Shown in pieces: positions 7,291 through 14,951 of a DNA stretch of 15,380 bases (its first letter is position 1; each line of letters opens with the position of its first letter). A program made the translations under genes and the position numbers. Where the stretch lies: positions 69,851 through 85,230 of the forward strand of contig PAAH01000018.1 of assembly GCA_002698885.1 (NCBI GenBank), given 5' to 3'. Origin of the DNA: Nitrososphaerota archaeon. Its GTDB lineage: Archaea > Thermoproteota > Nitrososphaeria > Nitrososphaerales > Nitrosopumilaceae. Below the pieces are notes generated by a model. That model saw only the letters and a program-made list of their open reading frames with translations, was not told where the DNA came from and made no database searches.

Positions 7291-7878
7291 GTGAATAAAA
7301 AAGTTGCAATTGGAGTAGTAGTAGTAATTGCAATAATTATCGGTATTGTGGCTTATCAGATGGAAACTGAAAGTAATAGAATGCTAGAAGGTCATGTAAC
7401 ATATCCTGACAATAAACAAACAGTAGGAAGTTTAACAATTAATAAAGAAAAATACATGATTGGCGAAGTTATTTTTATCAATATGGAATTAAATCCTCTT
7501 GAAAATGGTCAGGTGGAATTTTATAATGAAGACGGAAATTTATACTTCAAGTTCAAGTTTAATGGCAGCGTTGACCCATCACCAAATATTTACTTTAGAC
7601 CTTTACTAGAAAGCCGTTATAGCATTTGTACAGTAGATGATCTTGTAGGAACATGGACAGGTAAAATATCAGGTGTCACACTAAATGACCAAAGAACAGG
7701 TTTAACCACAGAAACTAGAGAAATACAATTCAATATTGTTAATGAGATAATAGCTGATGATGAACGATTTGAAAGTTGGACAAAAGATGTATGTAGTGAG
7801 GAATCATTAATTGAAGACGCACTTGATAATAGAATTGAGGTACCAATAGGTTCTGGTGATGTTGATGTTATTCCATAG
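7291..7878 (+). CDS. Membrane-anchored extracytoplasmic protein of unknown function
   Basis: I do not recognise a family. The 195-residue product begins MNKK followed by one hydrophobic segment (about 5-21) and then a soluble domain, so it is probably an N-terminally anchored protein facing outward. The soluble part alternates short beta-like stretches (VTYPD, YMIGEVIFINMEL, GQVEFYNEDGNLYFKFKF, EIQFNIV), suggesting an Ig-like or beta-sandwich fold. It has two cysteines, Cys113 and Cys168, that could form a disulfide, and an N-glycosylation sequon at Asn91 (NGS). The C-terminus is acidic. The start is GTG with no Shine-Dalgarno; a TATA box lies about 26 nt upstream. It is convergent with hisF, with 22 bp between stops. 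Confidence 0.75.
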   Translation: MNKKVAIGVVVVIAIIIGIVAYQMETESNRMLEGHVTYPDNKQTVGSLTINKEKYMIGEVIFINMELNPLENGQVEFYNEDGNLYFKFKFNGSVDPSPNIYFRPLLESRYSICTVDDLVGTWTGKISGVTLNDQRTGLTTETREIQFNIVNEIIADDERFESWTKDVCSEESLIEDALDNRIEVPIGSGDVDVIP

Positions 7879-7900
7879 AGTAGAAGATATATTCTAAAAT

Positions 7901-8704
7901 TTAGTATCTAACTTGAATACCACTATTCTTAAGTATCTGTTTTACACGATCAACAGAATGATCTTCATAATGAAATATTGATGCAGCTAATGCAGCACTT
8001 ACATTACTCTCTTTAAAAATTTCAATCATATGTTCGGGACTACCACAACCACCTGAAGCAATTACAGGAACTGATACATTATTTACAATTTGATTAGTAA
8101 GTAAACTATCATATCCATCTTTTGTTCCATCTTTATCTATACTAGTTAGTAATATCTCACCTGCACCAAAAGTTTCAACTTTCTGTGCCCAATCAATCAC
8201 ATCTATACCTGTACCTTTTTTTCCACCATAAATGAAAACTTCAAACCAGAATTGTCTATCATTCTCAGTGAAAATATTTTTTCCCTTTTCAACATTATAG
8301 TTTCTTTTGGCATCAATTGCTACAACCACACATTGGCGACCAAATAATTCCATTAATTCAGTTAATACACTAGGATTCTTAACGGCACCAGTGTTAATTG
8401 CTACCTTATCAGCCCCATTAAGCAAGATATCTCTAGCATGCTGTAGTGATTTTACGCCTCCACCAACTGTAAATGGAATGTCAATTACTTGGGCAACTTT
8501 TTTTACCAGTGATTTTATTGTTTCACGCTGTTCTGATGATGCTGTTATATCAAGAAAGATTAGCTCATCTGCACCTTCATTACTATATTTTTCTGCCAAC
8601 AAAACAGGATCACCTGCATCTTTTATTGATTCAAAGTGTAATCCCTTGACAACTCTGCCATTTGCTACGTCAAGACATGGAATTATACGCTTTGTTAGTG
8701 TCAA
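7901..8704 (-). CDS. hisF: Imidazole glycerol phosphate synthase, cyclase subunit HisF
   Basis: Takes ammonia from HisH and converts PRFAR to imidazole glycerol phosphate plus AICAR, which goes to purine synthesis. The 267-residue (beta/alpha)8 barrel has both catalytic aspartates, Asp12 (IIPCLDV) and Asp131 (VVVAIDAKR), plus the phosphate-binding motifs FTVGGGVKS (78-86) and IASGGCGS (215-222). Length is normal. The start is TTG at 8704-8702, overlapping the hisA stop as TTGA. It is supported by a full GAGGAGG Shine-Dalgarno 10 nt upstream and an in-frame stop just before that. Last gene of the his operon; no hisI or hisE follows. Confidence 0.97.
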   Translation of the reverse strand: MTLTKRIIPCLDVANGRVVKGLHFESIKDAGDPVLLAEKYSNEGADELIFLDITASSEQRETIKSLVKKVAQVIDIPFTVGGGVKSLQHARDILLNGADKVAINTGAVKNPSVLTELMELFGRQCVVVAIDAKRNYNVEKGKNIFTENDRQFWFEVFIYGGKKGTGIDVIDWAQKVETFGAGEILLTSIDKDGTKDGYDSLLTNQIVNNVSVPVIASGGCGSPEHMIEIFKESNVSAALAASIFHYEDHSVDRVKQILKNSGIQVRY

Positions 8705-9420
8705 ATTGCTTTTGCCTCCTCAATTGAAATTAATCCTTCATAAAGTGCTTTTCCAAGAATTACCCCGTATGGATTATATTTTTTGACGTCTTGTACATCG
8801 TCAAGTTTTGATATTCCACCGCTTGCAATAATATTTGTTCCATTTATTTGACAAACTTCTTTTAGTGAAATAATATCTGGACCTTGTAAAGTTCCATCTT
8901 TAGAAACATTTGTAGTTAAAAACTCTGAAAATCCATCCTTGACAAATTCATTTGTGACATCTTGTAGCTTCAACCCAGTATTTTTCTGCCATCCATGTGT
9001 AACTATTTCACCATCAACATGGTCAATAGATACTACAAGTTTATCTTTTCCAAACTGTGAGACCATTTCTAACAAAATAGATTCTTGCTCACTTTGTTTT
9101 AATTGCATTACTAAAGTTCCAATAACAACTCTCTGTGCAAACTCTAACGTGTTAGCAATTTTTGTGACATCCCTTAGGCCACCCGCTACTTGAACAGGAA
9201 TAGAAATATTTTGACATATTTCTTTTAATGTTTCATAATTATTACCTAATCCAAGTGTTGCATCAAGATCTACAAGATGTAACATGTCTGCACCAGAATT
9301 TTCCCATTTTTTTGCTATTTCAACTGGATTATTACTATAAACAGTTTTTTGGTTTGGATCACCTTTGACAAGACGAACTACTTCTCCATTCATTAGGTCA
9401 ATTGCTGGAATTATCTTCAT
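8701..9420 (-). CDS. hisA: ProFAR isomerase HisA
   Basis: Isomerises ProFAR to PRFAR, the substrate of HisF-HisH. The 239-residue (beta/alpha)8 barrel has Asp8 (IPAIDLMNG) and Asp133 (VVSIDHVDG) as the catalytic pair. Phosphate loops are VAGGLRD (78-84) and IASGGIS (198-204), with VVIGT at 98-102 and SKDGTLQGPD at 173-182 also family-typical. The ATG overlaps the hisH stop (ATGA) and the stop overlaps the TTG of hisF (TTGA), so translation is likely coupled. TrpF-like dual function (PriA) cannot be excluded by eye. Confidence 0.96.
   Translation of the reverse strand: MKIIPAIDLMNGEVVRLVKGDPNQKTVYSNNPVEIAKKWENSGADMLHLVDLDATLGLGNNYETLKEICQNISIPVQVAGGLRDVTKIANTLEFAQRVVIGTLVMQLKQSEQESILLEMVSQFGKDKLVVSIDHVDGEIVTHGWQKNTGLKLQDVTNEFVKDGFSEFLTTNVSKDGTLQGPDIISLKEVCQINGTNIIASGGISKLDDVQDVKKYNPYGVILGKALYEGLISIEEAKAI
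8715..8721 (-). promoter_or_regulatory. Strong Shine-Dalgarno for the TTG start of hisF
   Basis: GAGGAGG inside the end of hisA, with 10 nt to the TTG at 8704. It explains how a weak start codon at a stop/start overlap can be used and fixes the hisF start. Confidence 0.65.
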
Positions 9421-10025
9421 TGTTTACACTCTCTGAGAAAATTTTTTATCATTAATGATCCAACTTTTCCAGATTTTTCAGGATGAAATTGTGTTCCAAA
9501 GTAGATTCCCTTTTCCACTACAGCAGGTACATTAATTCCATAATCTGCATCTGCCACAACAATCTGTTCATCTAATGGTTTTGCTCTGTATGAGTGTACA
9601 AAATATACCCAAGAACCATCATCAACACCATTTAGAATTTTACTTTGTTTTTTAATCTGCAAACTATTCCATCCCATATGAGGAATTTTCATATTATTTG
9701 GTAGTAACACAACCTCACCATTGAGAACATCAAGACCTTTTTCTTTTCCTTCTTCGCTTTTTGCAAAAAACATTTCCATTCCAAGACATATCCCTAAAAC
9801 TGGTATCTTATCTTTTACAAAATCTTTAAACTGTATAGCAGAATAATCTCGTATACTACGTATAGCTGGATCAAAGTTTCCAACTCCTGGTAATAAGATT
9901 CCAGCAAAATCTTTTGCTTGATCAAAACTGGTAATTACGTCTACAGTTGCCCCGTTTTTTTCAAGTGAAGTCTTTAGACTAAAGATGTTTCCTGCACCAT
10001 AATCAAATATTGCAACATTAACCAT
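9417..10025 (-). CDS. hisH: Imidazole glycerol phosphate synthase, glutaminase subunit HisH
   Basis: Hydrolyses glutamine and channels ammonia to HisF. Class I glutamine amidotransferase of 202 residues with the complete triad: Cys80 in GICLGMEM, His181 and Glu183 in QFHPEKSG. LLPGVGNFD (44-52) forms the oxyanion/interface region, and YFVHSYRA (141-148) is typical of HisH. ATG start; the first base is shared with the last base of the hisB stop (TAATG), and its own stop overlaps the hisA ATG. Confidence 0.97.
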   Translation of the reverse strand: MVNVAIFDYGAGNIFSLKTSLEKNGATVDVITSFDQAKDFAGILLPGVGNFDPAIRSIRDYSAIQFKDFVKDKIPVLGICLGMEMFFAKSEEGKEKGLDVLNGEVVLLPNNMKIPHMGWNSLQIKKQSKILNGVDDGSWVYFVHSYRAKPLDEQIVVADADYGINVPAVVEKGIYFGTQFHPEKSGKVGSLMIKNFLRECKQ

Positions 10026-10612
10026 TACATTGCGCCTTTGGTACTTGGAATTCCTTTTTGCTTTGAATCTTTTGAAGAAGCATTTCTCAGTCCTACTGCT
10101 ATTGACTTAATTGCAGCCTCAATTTTGTGGTGATCATTTTCTCCATACTTTACAGTAACGTGGATACAACAATTCAGATTCTGGGTTAGAGATTGAAAGA
10201 AGTGTTCTATATCTTCTTTAGACATTCCTTCAATTTTGCTCCTTTTCATAGAGAGTGATATCTTGTTGAATGGTCGTTTTACCAAGTCAATTGATACTTC
10301 TGCAAGTGATTCATCCATGGGGACAGATGCATAGCTAAATCTTGTAATCCCTGTTCTGGTTCCTAATGCTTTGTCTACTGCAGAGCCAATTGTTATAGCA
10401 GTGTCCTCAATCAAATGATGTTCAATACCATCCTTTGATTTTGCTTTGACAGAAATATCCATCATGGAGTGCTTACCAAAAGATGTGATTAGGTGGTCTA
10501 GAAAGCTAATTCCAGTATTAATTGAAGTTTTTCCAGTACCATCTAGGTTTAGGTTTACCGTAACGCTAGTTTCTTTGGTTTCTCTTTTTAGATTTGATTT
10601 TCTTGATTTCAT
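10025..10612 (-). CDS. hisB: Imidazoleglycerol-phosphate dehydratase HisB
   Basis: Dehydrates imidazole glycerol phosphate to imidazole acetol phosphate using manganese. Single-domain form of 195 residues, without the phosphatase domain fused in E. coli. Metal/substrate motifs: FLDHLI (His40), EHHLIED (64-70), DESLAEV (100-106), EHFF (136-139), and NDHHKIEA (159-166). Glu64 occupies the place where many homologues have Asp before the HH pair, a conservative change. ATG start, 24 bp after the HAD gene, with only a weak GGTG as ribosome binding site. Confidence 0.97.
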   Translation of the reverse strand: MKSRKSNLKRETKETSVTVNLNLDGTGKTSINTGISFLDHLITSFGKHSMMDISVKAKSKDGIEHHLIEDTAITIGSAVDKALGTRTGITRFSYASVPMDESLAEVSIDLVKRPFNKISLSMKRSKIEGMSKEDIEHFFQSLTQNLNCCIHVTVKYGENDHHKIEAAIKSIAVGLRNASSKDSKQKGIPSTKGAM

Positions 10613-10636
10613 GAAAACACCGAGTTTGATATGTAA

Positions 10637-11614
10637 TTAAACCAGATTTAATGCCTTCGGAAGCTGTAAAATTGAATCTAAAATTATAGGCACATTGTTA
10701 TTTTTGAACATCTCAAGTTTAATTTCAGGCTTTTTGCTTGTTCCATAAATTCCACAAAAAGTCGTTTTGAAACCCATTTCTGCGGCTTTATTTGCCATCA
10801 ACATGTCCTCCATTGAATCACCTACATAGATACAGTGTTTTGAATTCAAGCCTCTAATTGATTTTAGAAGTGGCTCAACATTTGGTTTGGCAAGTTCTTT
10901 TGATTCATCTTCTAGAAATATAGAATTTGATATATCAAAATTGTCTAAGAAGTCTTTTAATGAATAGGAAAAAGCAAATTTTCCCCTACCAGTAACTATT
11001 GCAATTTTTTTTGCAAATTTTCTTTGCAGTATAGAGACTATTTCTGAATTAATTAAAACATCATCTTTTTCTATTAGCCCATTAGTTTCTATTATTGCAG
11101 GTTTGCTGTAAATCTGTTCATATAGCTTAGCACCATAAAAAATCTGATCAAATATTGTATAGATATAACTTGTTTCGTGTGAGCTAAAATAATTTAATTT
11201 TGCTTTGATACTAGTAATTTTAACACCAATAGTTTGTAGAAAATCATCTACTGAAAGTATTCCTCTTTCATTTGAATTTTCAATTACATCTTTAATTACT
11301 TCTGTAAATGGTTTTCCTAATTCTTTTGCTGCAAACGAAGTAAGTATTACTGCATAACAAACTGCAACTTCATCATTAAATCCACCTTTTGATTTTAATC
11401 CATAAAGAATTTCTGGTGTTACAATATTCTCAACGCTAACATTTAAGATATCATTTAAGATATATGATACGGTCTTATTTATTGCAGTGTCATATGATTC
11501 TGTAATATCAACAAGAACACCGTCACAATCAAAAATTATTGCATCAATATTCTTTATATCATTAACAACTGAATCTGAGACAAGTATACTGCTTGAATTA
11601 TCTTTCATAGTCAT
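10637..11614 (-). CDS. HAD-superfamily hydrolase, candidate histidinol-phosphate phosphatase
   Basis: A 325-residue HAD phosphatase with all four motifs: FDCDGVLVD (nucleophile Asp29, acid/base Asp31), Thr208 in AIVTGRGK, Lys243 in LAKPN, and GDSMEDM (Asp266, Asp270). The insertion between motifs I and II is large, about 160 mostly helical residues, so it is bigger than usual subfamily IA phosphatases. It lies between hisC and hisB, with its ATG overlapping the hisC stop (ATGA). That matches the pathway position of histidinol-phosphate phosphatase, the one activity after HisC not otherwise encoded here, so this role is a strong inference from context. A weaker alternative start is Met3. Other phosphate substrates remain possible. 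Confidence 0.85.
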   Translation of the reverse strand: MTMKDNSSSILVSDSVVNDIKNIDAIIFDCDGVLVDITESYDTAINKTVSYILNDILNVSVENIVTPEILYGLKSKGGFNDEVAVCYAVILTSFAAKELGKPFTEVIKDVIENSNERGILSVDDFLQTIGVKITSIKAKLNYFSSHETSYIYTIFDQIFYGAKLYEQIYSKPAIIETNGLIEKDDVLINSEIVSILQRKFAKKIAIVTGRGKFAFSYSLKDFLDNFDISNSIFLEDESKELAKPNVEPLLKSIRGLNSKHCIYVGDSMEDMLMANKAAEMGFKTTFCGIYGTSKKPEIKLEMFKNNNVPIILDSILQLPKALNLV

Positions 11615-12678
11615 TCTAAGAGATCACGTATTGCTAGCAAAAATTTTGAATTCATTTCAGAAGTTCCTATAGTTACTCGTAGACAACCTTTGTGTATGCC
11701 TAATTTTCCAAGTTTACGAATAGAAATTCCTTGTTCGATTAGTGCATTGTATACTCTTCTATCTGCTCCTCTTGCATCAAAAAGTACAAAGTTTGCATTT
11801 GAGTCAAATACATCAAATGCTCCAGTTTTTCTTAGATTTTGTATGATTTTCTTTCTTTCATTTTTGATTAATGAAAAAATTGTTGTTATTTTGTTTGATT
11901 TCTCCAAGGCCAATATTCCGCATTGAATTGCTAGTGTGTTTAGGGGATATGGATATTGTATAATTTTTGTAAAGACATCGACTATTTTCTTGCTTGCTGC
12001 AAAATATCCCAGTCTTAAACCAGCTAATCCAAATGCCTTGGATAGTGTTCGTACTACGATTAGATTATCAAATTGCTTCACAAGACTAACCACTGATGAA
12101 TCTGCAAATTCTACATATGCCTCATCAATAATTATTGGTCCTTTGAATGATTTGATTAGCTTCTTCAGTTCGCTTCTTGTGAATTGAAATCCTGTGGGAT
12201 TGTTTGGTGAATCCAGGTAAATCATGTCTGCAGAACTGGATTTTTTTATGAAATCATCTATGTTGAGTTTCATCTTTTCAGAAAATGGAATTTTAATCGT
12301 TGGGATTGAATATAATTTGCATCTTTCCTCGAAGAATCCAAAAGTTGGATCAGATGTTAGAATTTTAGTTTTTTTGGAGCACAAATTTACTAGCATTAAA
12401 TCAAGAATTTGGTCTGAACCATTTCCAACTCCAATCATGTTAGCAGGAACCTTGAGATACTTTGCAAGTTCTGAAATAAGATTTTCAACATCGCCTAGTG
12501 GATACTGTCTTACATCACAACGTTTTTGTGCTTCTCGGATTAATTCTGCCTGAAACTCTTTTTTGATTGCAAAGTTTTCATTTGAATCAAGCTTGATTGC
12601 ATCTGAAACCTTTTGTGGTTTTTGATATCCCTTTAGCTTGGAAAGTTCACTTAATCTTTTTTCAAATTTACTATTCAT
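11611..12678 (-). CDS. hisC: Histidinol-phosphate aminotransferase HisC
   Basis: Transfers the amino group from glutamate to imidazole acetol phosphate. Fold-type I PLP enzyme of 355 residues. The Schiff-base lysine is Lys214 in TLSKAFGLAGLRLGY. Asp185 in IIIDEAYVEF contacts the pyridine N, SPNNPTG (157-163) binds the cofactor, GNGSDQIL (85-92) is the phosphate cup, and Arg334 in LRVTIG binds the substrate carboxylate. The ATG overlaps the hisD stop (ATGA), with a GAGGAG Shine-Dalgarno 6 nt upstream. Confidence 0.96.
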   Translation of the reverse strand: MNSKFEKRLSELSKLKGYQKPQKVSDAIKLDSNENFAIKKEFQAELIREAQKRCDVRQYPLGDVENLISELAKYLKVPANMIGVGNGSDQILDLMLVNLCSKKTKILTSDPTFGFFEERCKLYSIPTIKIPFSEKMKLNIDDFIKKSSSADMIYLDSPNNPTGFQFTRSELKKLIKSFKGPIIIDEAYVEFADSSVVSLVKQFDNLIVVRTLSKAFGLAGLRLGYFAASKKIVDVFTKIIQYPYPLNTLAIQCGILALEKSNKITTIFSLIKNERKKIIQNLRKTGAFDVFDSNANFVLFDARGADRRVYNALIEQGISIRKLGKLGIHKGCLRVTIGTSEMNSKFLLAIRDLLE

Positions 12679-13928
12679 TTTAATCTCCTCTCTACTGCTT
12701 TGTAGTGGTTTGGTAATCCTTCTGCATCTGTTAATGTCTTTAGATCATTCGAGATTTCACTTAGTGTTGCTTTTTTAGTCTCAACTACAGTCTTTAATTT
12801 CAGAAAATCTAATACTGACAATCCGCCTCTAGTTCTTCCAAATCCACTTGTTGGAAGAATGTGGTTTGTTCCTAATAGATAGTCACTTGCTGATGATGGT
12901 GTATTATTACCAATTAGAACTAAACCTGGACCAGTAATTCTTTTTGATAGTGTTTTGGCATTTTTTACCATAAGTTCCATATGTTCTGGTGCAATCTTAT
13001 TTGCAAAATTAATTACTTCGTCTTGATTCTTGCATATTGCAATAAATCCATTTTTTGATATACTTTGCTTCACAATTTCACTTCTCTCTACAACTGGAAT
13101 TAATTTTTCAAGTGATTTTTGAATTTGTTTTGCTATAGTTTTTGATTTTGTAACAACAAAACACATTGTATCATTACTGTGCTCTGCCTGTGAAATCAAA
13201 TCTAATGCAACCAACTCAGGATCTGCACTTGCATCCACTATAATTCCAAGTTCTGTTGGTCCTGCAATCATATCAATTGATGTCTGTTCGCTGACAATTG
13301 CTTTAGCAATACTGACAAATTTTCCTCCAGGTCCAATAATTTTATCAACTTTAGGTATTGATTTTGTTCCGTATGCTAATGCACCAATTGCTTGCGCACC
13401 ACCAACTTTGTAGAGTTCTGCACCACATTTTTGTGCAACATAAACTGTCATCGGATCAATGTTTCCATTAAAATCAGGTGGTGAAATGACTACAATCCTG
13501 TTAACACCTGCTTCAGCAGCAGTAATGGTAGACATTATAGCAGAACTTGGATATCTAGCTTGACCTCCAGGTACATAACAACCTACAGTTGAGATTGGCA
13601 CAAACGAAATTCCTGGAAGTTTACTTACTGAATCAAGTAATTTTTTCTTAAGAGTTCTCTGTGCTTTTGATAATCTTAAGGCAGATAATCGTAATGCATT
13701 AAACTGTGATTTAGTGATTTTTGCTTCTTTGATCTCTTTTTTACTTACACGTAGTGAATTGGTCTTTCTTCGATTGAATTTCTGTTCGTATTTCTTAACA
13801 GCAGCATCTCCATTCTTTCTAACATCATCAAGTATTGATTGAACAACTTTTCTATCTTTTGTAGAGGTTTTTTGACGCCTAGATTCTATGAAACTGTCTA
13901 CGTTACGAACCTGTAATATCTTGATCAA
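12675..13928 (-). CDS. hisD: Histidinol dehydrogenase HisD
   Basis: Oxidises histidinol to histidine in two NAD-dependent steps. Length 417, near the family norm. Zinc and catalytic residues are in place: Gln247 and His250 (SQAEHSND), Glu315-His316 (APEHMEL), Asp349 (SASDYLLG), His356 and His408 (GLPNHYKAVERR). GCYVPGG (116-122) and GPGGKFV (199-205) are conserved. The start is TTG at 13928-13926, forming a TTGA overlap with the hisG stop; no ATG or GTG lies nearby that keeps the N-terminus intact. The Shine-Dalgarno is weak (GAAGAGAA). Confidence 0.96.
   Translation of the reverse strand: MIKILQVRNVDSFIESRRQKTSTKDRKVVQSILDDVRKNGDAAVKKYEQKFNRRKTNSLRVSKKEIKEAKITKSQFNALRLSALRLSKAQRTLKKKLLDSVSKLPGISFVPISTVGCYVPGGQARYPSSAIMSTITAAEAGVNRIVVISPPDFNGNIDPMTVYVAQKCGAELYKVGGAQAIGALAYGTKSIPKVDKIIGPGGKFVSIAKAIVSEQTSIDMIAGPTELGIIVDASADPELVALDLISQAEHSNDTMCFVVTKSKTIAKQIQKSLEKLIPVVERSEIVKQSISKNGFIAICKNQDEVINFANKIAPEHMELMVKNAKTLSKRITGPGLVLIGNNTPSSASDYLLGTNHILPTSGFGRTRGGLSVLDFLKLKTVVETKKATLSEISNDLKTLTDAEGLPNHYKAVERRLK
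12685..12690 (-). promoter_or_regulatory. Shine-Dalgarno of hisC
   Basis: GAGGAG in the last codons of hisD, 6 nt before the hisC ATG. It supports reinitiation at the ATGA overlap. Confidence 0.6.
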
Positions 13929-14911
13929 TTCTCTTCGTCACGCTTTATCTCCTCAAGTTCAAGAATCTGTCTTGGTTCATGTACCACTAATCCCTGTGCG
14001 ATCTTTCGCAATTTCGGAATTAATTTGTGGAAATCTGATTTGAGAATTACAGTGTTTACACCATACCAGCCATCTTCACTAAGAGGGCTGACTGTTGGTT
14101 TTTTCAGTGACGGAATATCATTTAGTAATTTCTTCAAGTTTGATTTTCTAATATTCATGTACAAGTGCAAGTACTTTCTTCCTTGTACAGCACCTTTCAT
14201 TAGAGTAACAATATCGAATATCTTTTCACGTTTTTTCTTATCCTTCAATGATTGCTTATTGGCTATTAGGTGTGCGCTGGACTCCATTACAACATCTGTA
14301 ATCTTCAATCCATTTTGCTGTAAAGTGGTACCAGTTTCTGTAACATCCATTATAGCATCTACATCATCTGGTGGTTTTGCCTCTGTTGCACCAAATGATA
14401 AGTGAATTTGAACATTCTTGTTGGTTCCAACACGCATCCATGGTGTGACAATCATAGGATCCTTTGAGCCATAACGCTTTTTGTAATTCTTACAACTCTT
14501 AATGAATTTAGAAGCATTTGTTAGATATTCTGAGGAAACTCGAAGTACTTTCTTCTTTTTAGAATAATCTAGTATCATATCATCCAATGATTTGTATCTG
14601 TAATTGTCAGGCATGGCTATGACTAGTTTGATTTTTCCATATTCCAAATCAACTAATGGCTCTACATCTGACTTTGTTTCATTAATCCAGTCCTTGCCTG
14701 TTATACCAACGTCATAAAGACCATCAGCGACTAGATTAGGAATCTCTTGTGGCCTTAACATTTTTACTTTGATTTCAGAATCATCTAGGTATACCCGATA
14801 AGTTCGACTTTTTCTGTTAACTTTTGTCCACGAATTTTCGAGTAGCTTGAATGTAGCTTCTTCAAGACTTCCTTTAGGAATAGCGAATTTTACTGATGCA
14901 ATTTTTATCAT
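13925..14911 (-). CDS. hisG: ATP phosphoribosyltransferase, long form HisG
   Basis: First and committed step of histidine synthesis, joining ATP and PRPP. The N-terminus FAIPKGSLEEATFKLLE is typical, and the PRPP-binding loop is DAIMDVTETGTTLQQNGL (185-202). At 328 residues this is the long, HisZ-independent form with a C-terminal HisG_C (ACT-like) domain from about 245 to 320, the site of feedback inhibition by histidine in related enzymes. A lysine-rich patch at 118-121 and a tail RDEEN are local extras. The annotated ATG is at 14911, but the best TATA box is only about 17 nt before it, so the start or promoter needs care. First gene of the his operon, 40 bp after HMG-CoA reductase. Confidence 0.95.
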   Translation of the reverse strand: MIKIASVKFAIPKGSLEEATFKLLENSWTKVNRKSRTYRVYLDDSEIKVKMLRPQEIPNLVADGLYDVGITGKDWINETKSDVEPLVDLEYGKIKLVIAMPDNYRYKSLDDMILDYSKKKKVLRVSSEYLTNASKFIKSCKNYKKRYGSKDPMIVTPWMRVGTNKNVQIHLSFGATEAKPPDDVDAIMDVTETGTTLQQNGLKITDVVMESSAHLIANKQSLKDKKKREKIFDIVTLMKGAVQGRKYLHLYMNIRKSNLKKLLNDIPSLKKPTVSPLSEDGWYGVNTVILKSDFHKLIPKLRKIAQGLVVHEPRQILELEEIKRDEEN

Positions 14912-14914
14912 GGT

Positions 14915-14932
14915 TAACCTAGGTTATATAAA
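14915..14932 (-). promoter_or_regulatory. TATA box and palindrome in front of hisG
   Basis: On the minus strand TTTATATA (14932-14925) is an excellent archaeal TATA box. It runs into the 12-bp palindrome TAACCTAGGTTA (14915-14926), and the adjoining GGTTAACC (14912-14919) is a second, overlapping palindrome. A repressor bound here would cover the promoter. The TATA centre is about 17 nt before the hisG ATG, shorter than the usual 26. Confidence 0.5.
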
Positions 14933-14951
14933 CTGAATTTGTTAATAATTG

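Noticed and set aside
7894..7904. CTAAA-A-TTTAG palindrome between the 7291 gene and hisF as a shared terminator
   Set aside because: Only five A/T-rich base pairs and no T-run on either side; too weak to call.
8307..8786. Plus-strand open frame of 159 codons
   Set aside because: It is antisense to hisF and hisA, which carry intact catalytic motifs; no promoter or ribosome binding site supports it.
10025..11614. hisB and HAD phosphatase as a split bifunctional HisB
   Set aside because: The HAD protein is a full 325-residue enzyme with its own start and large cap, separated from hisB by 24 bp; it is not like the short phosphatase domain fused in enterobacterial HisB.
12224..12553. Plus-strand open frame of 109 codons
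   Set aside because: Antisense shadow of hisC.
14025..14405. Plus-strand open frame of 126 codons
   Set aside because: Antisense shadow of hisG covering its PRPP-binding and C-terminal domains.
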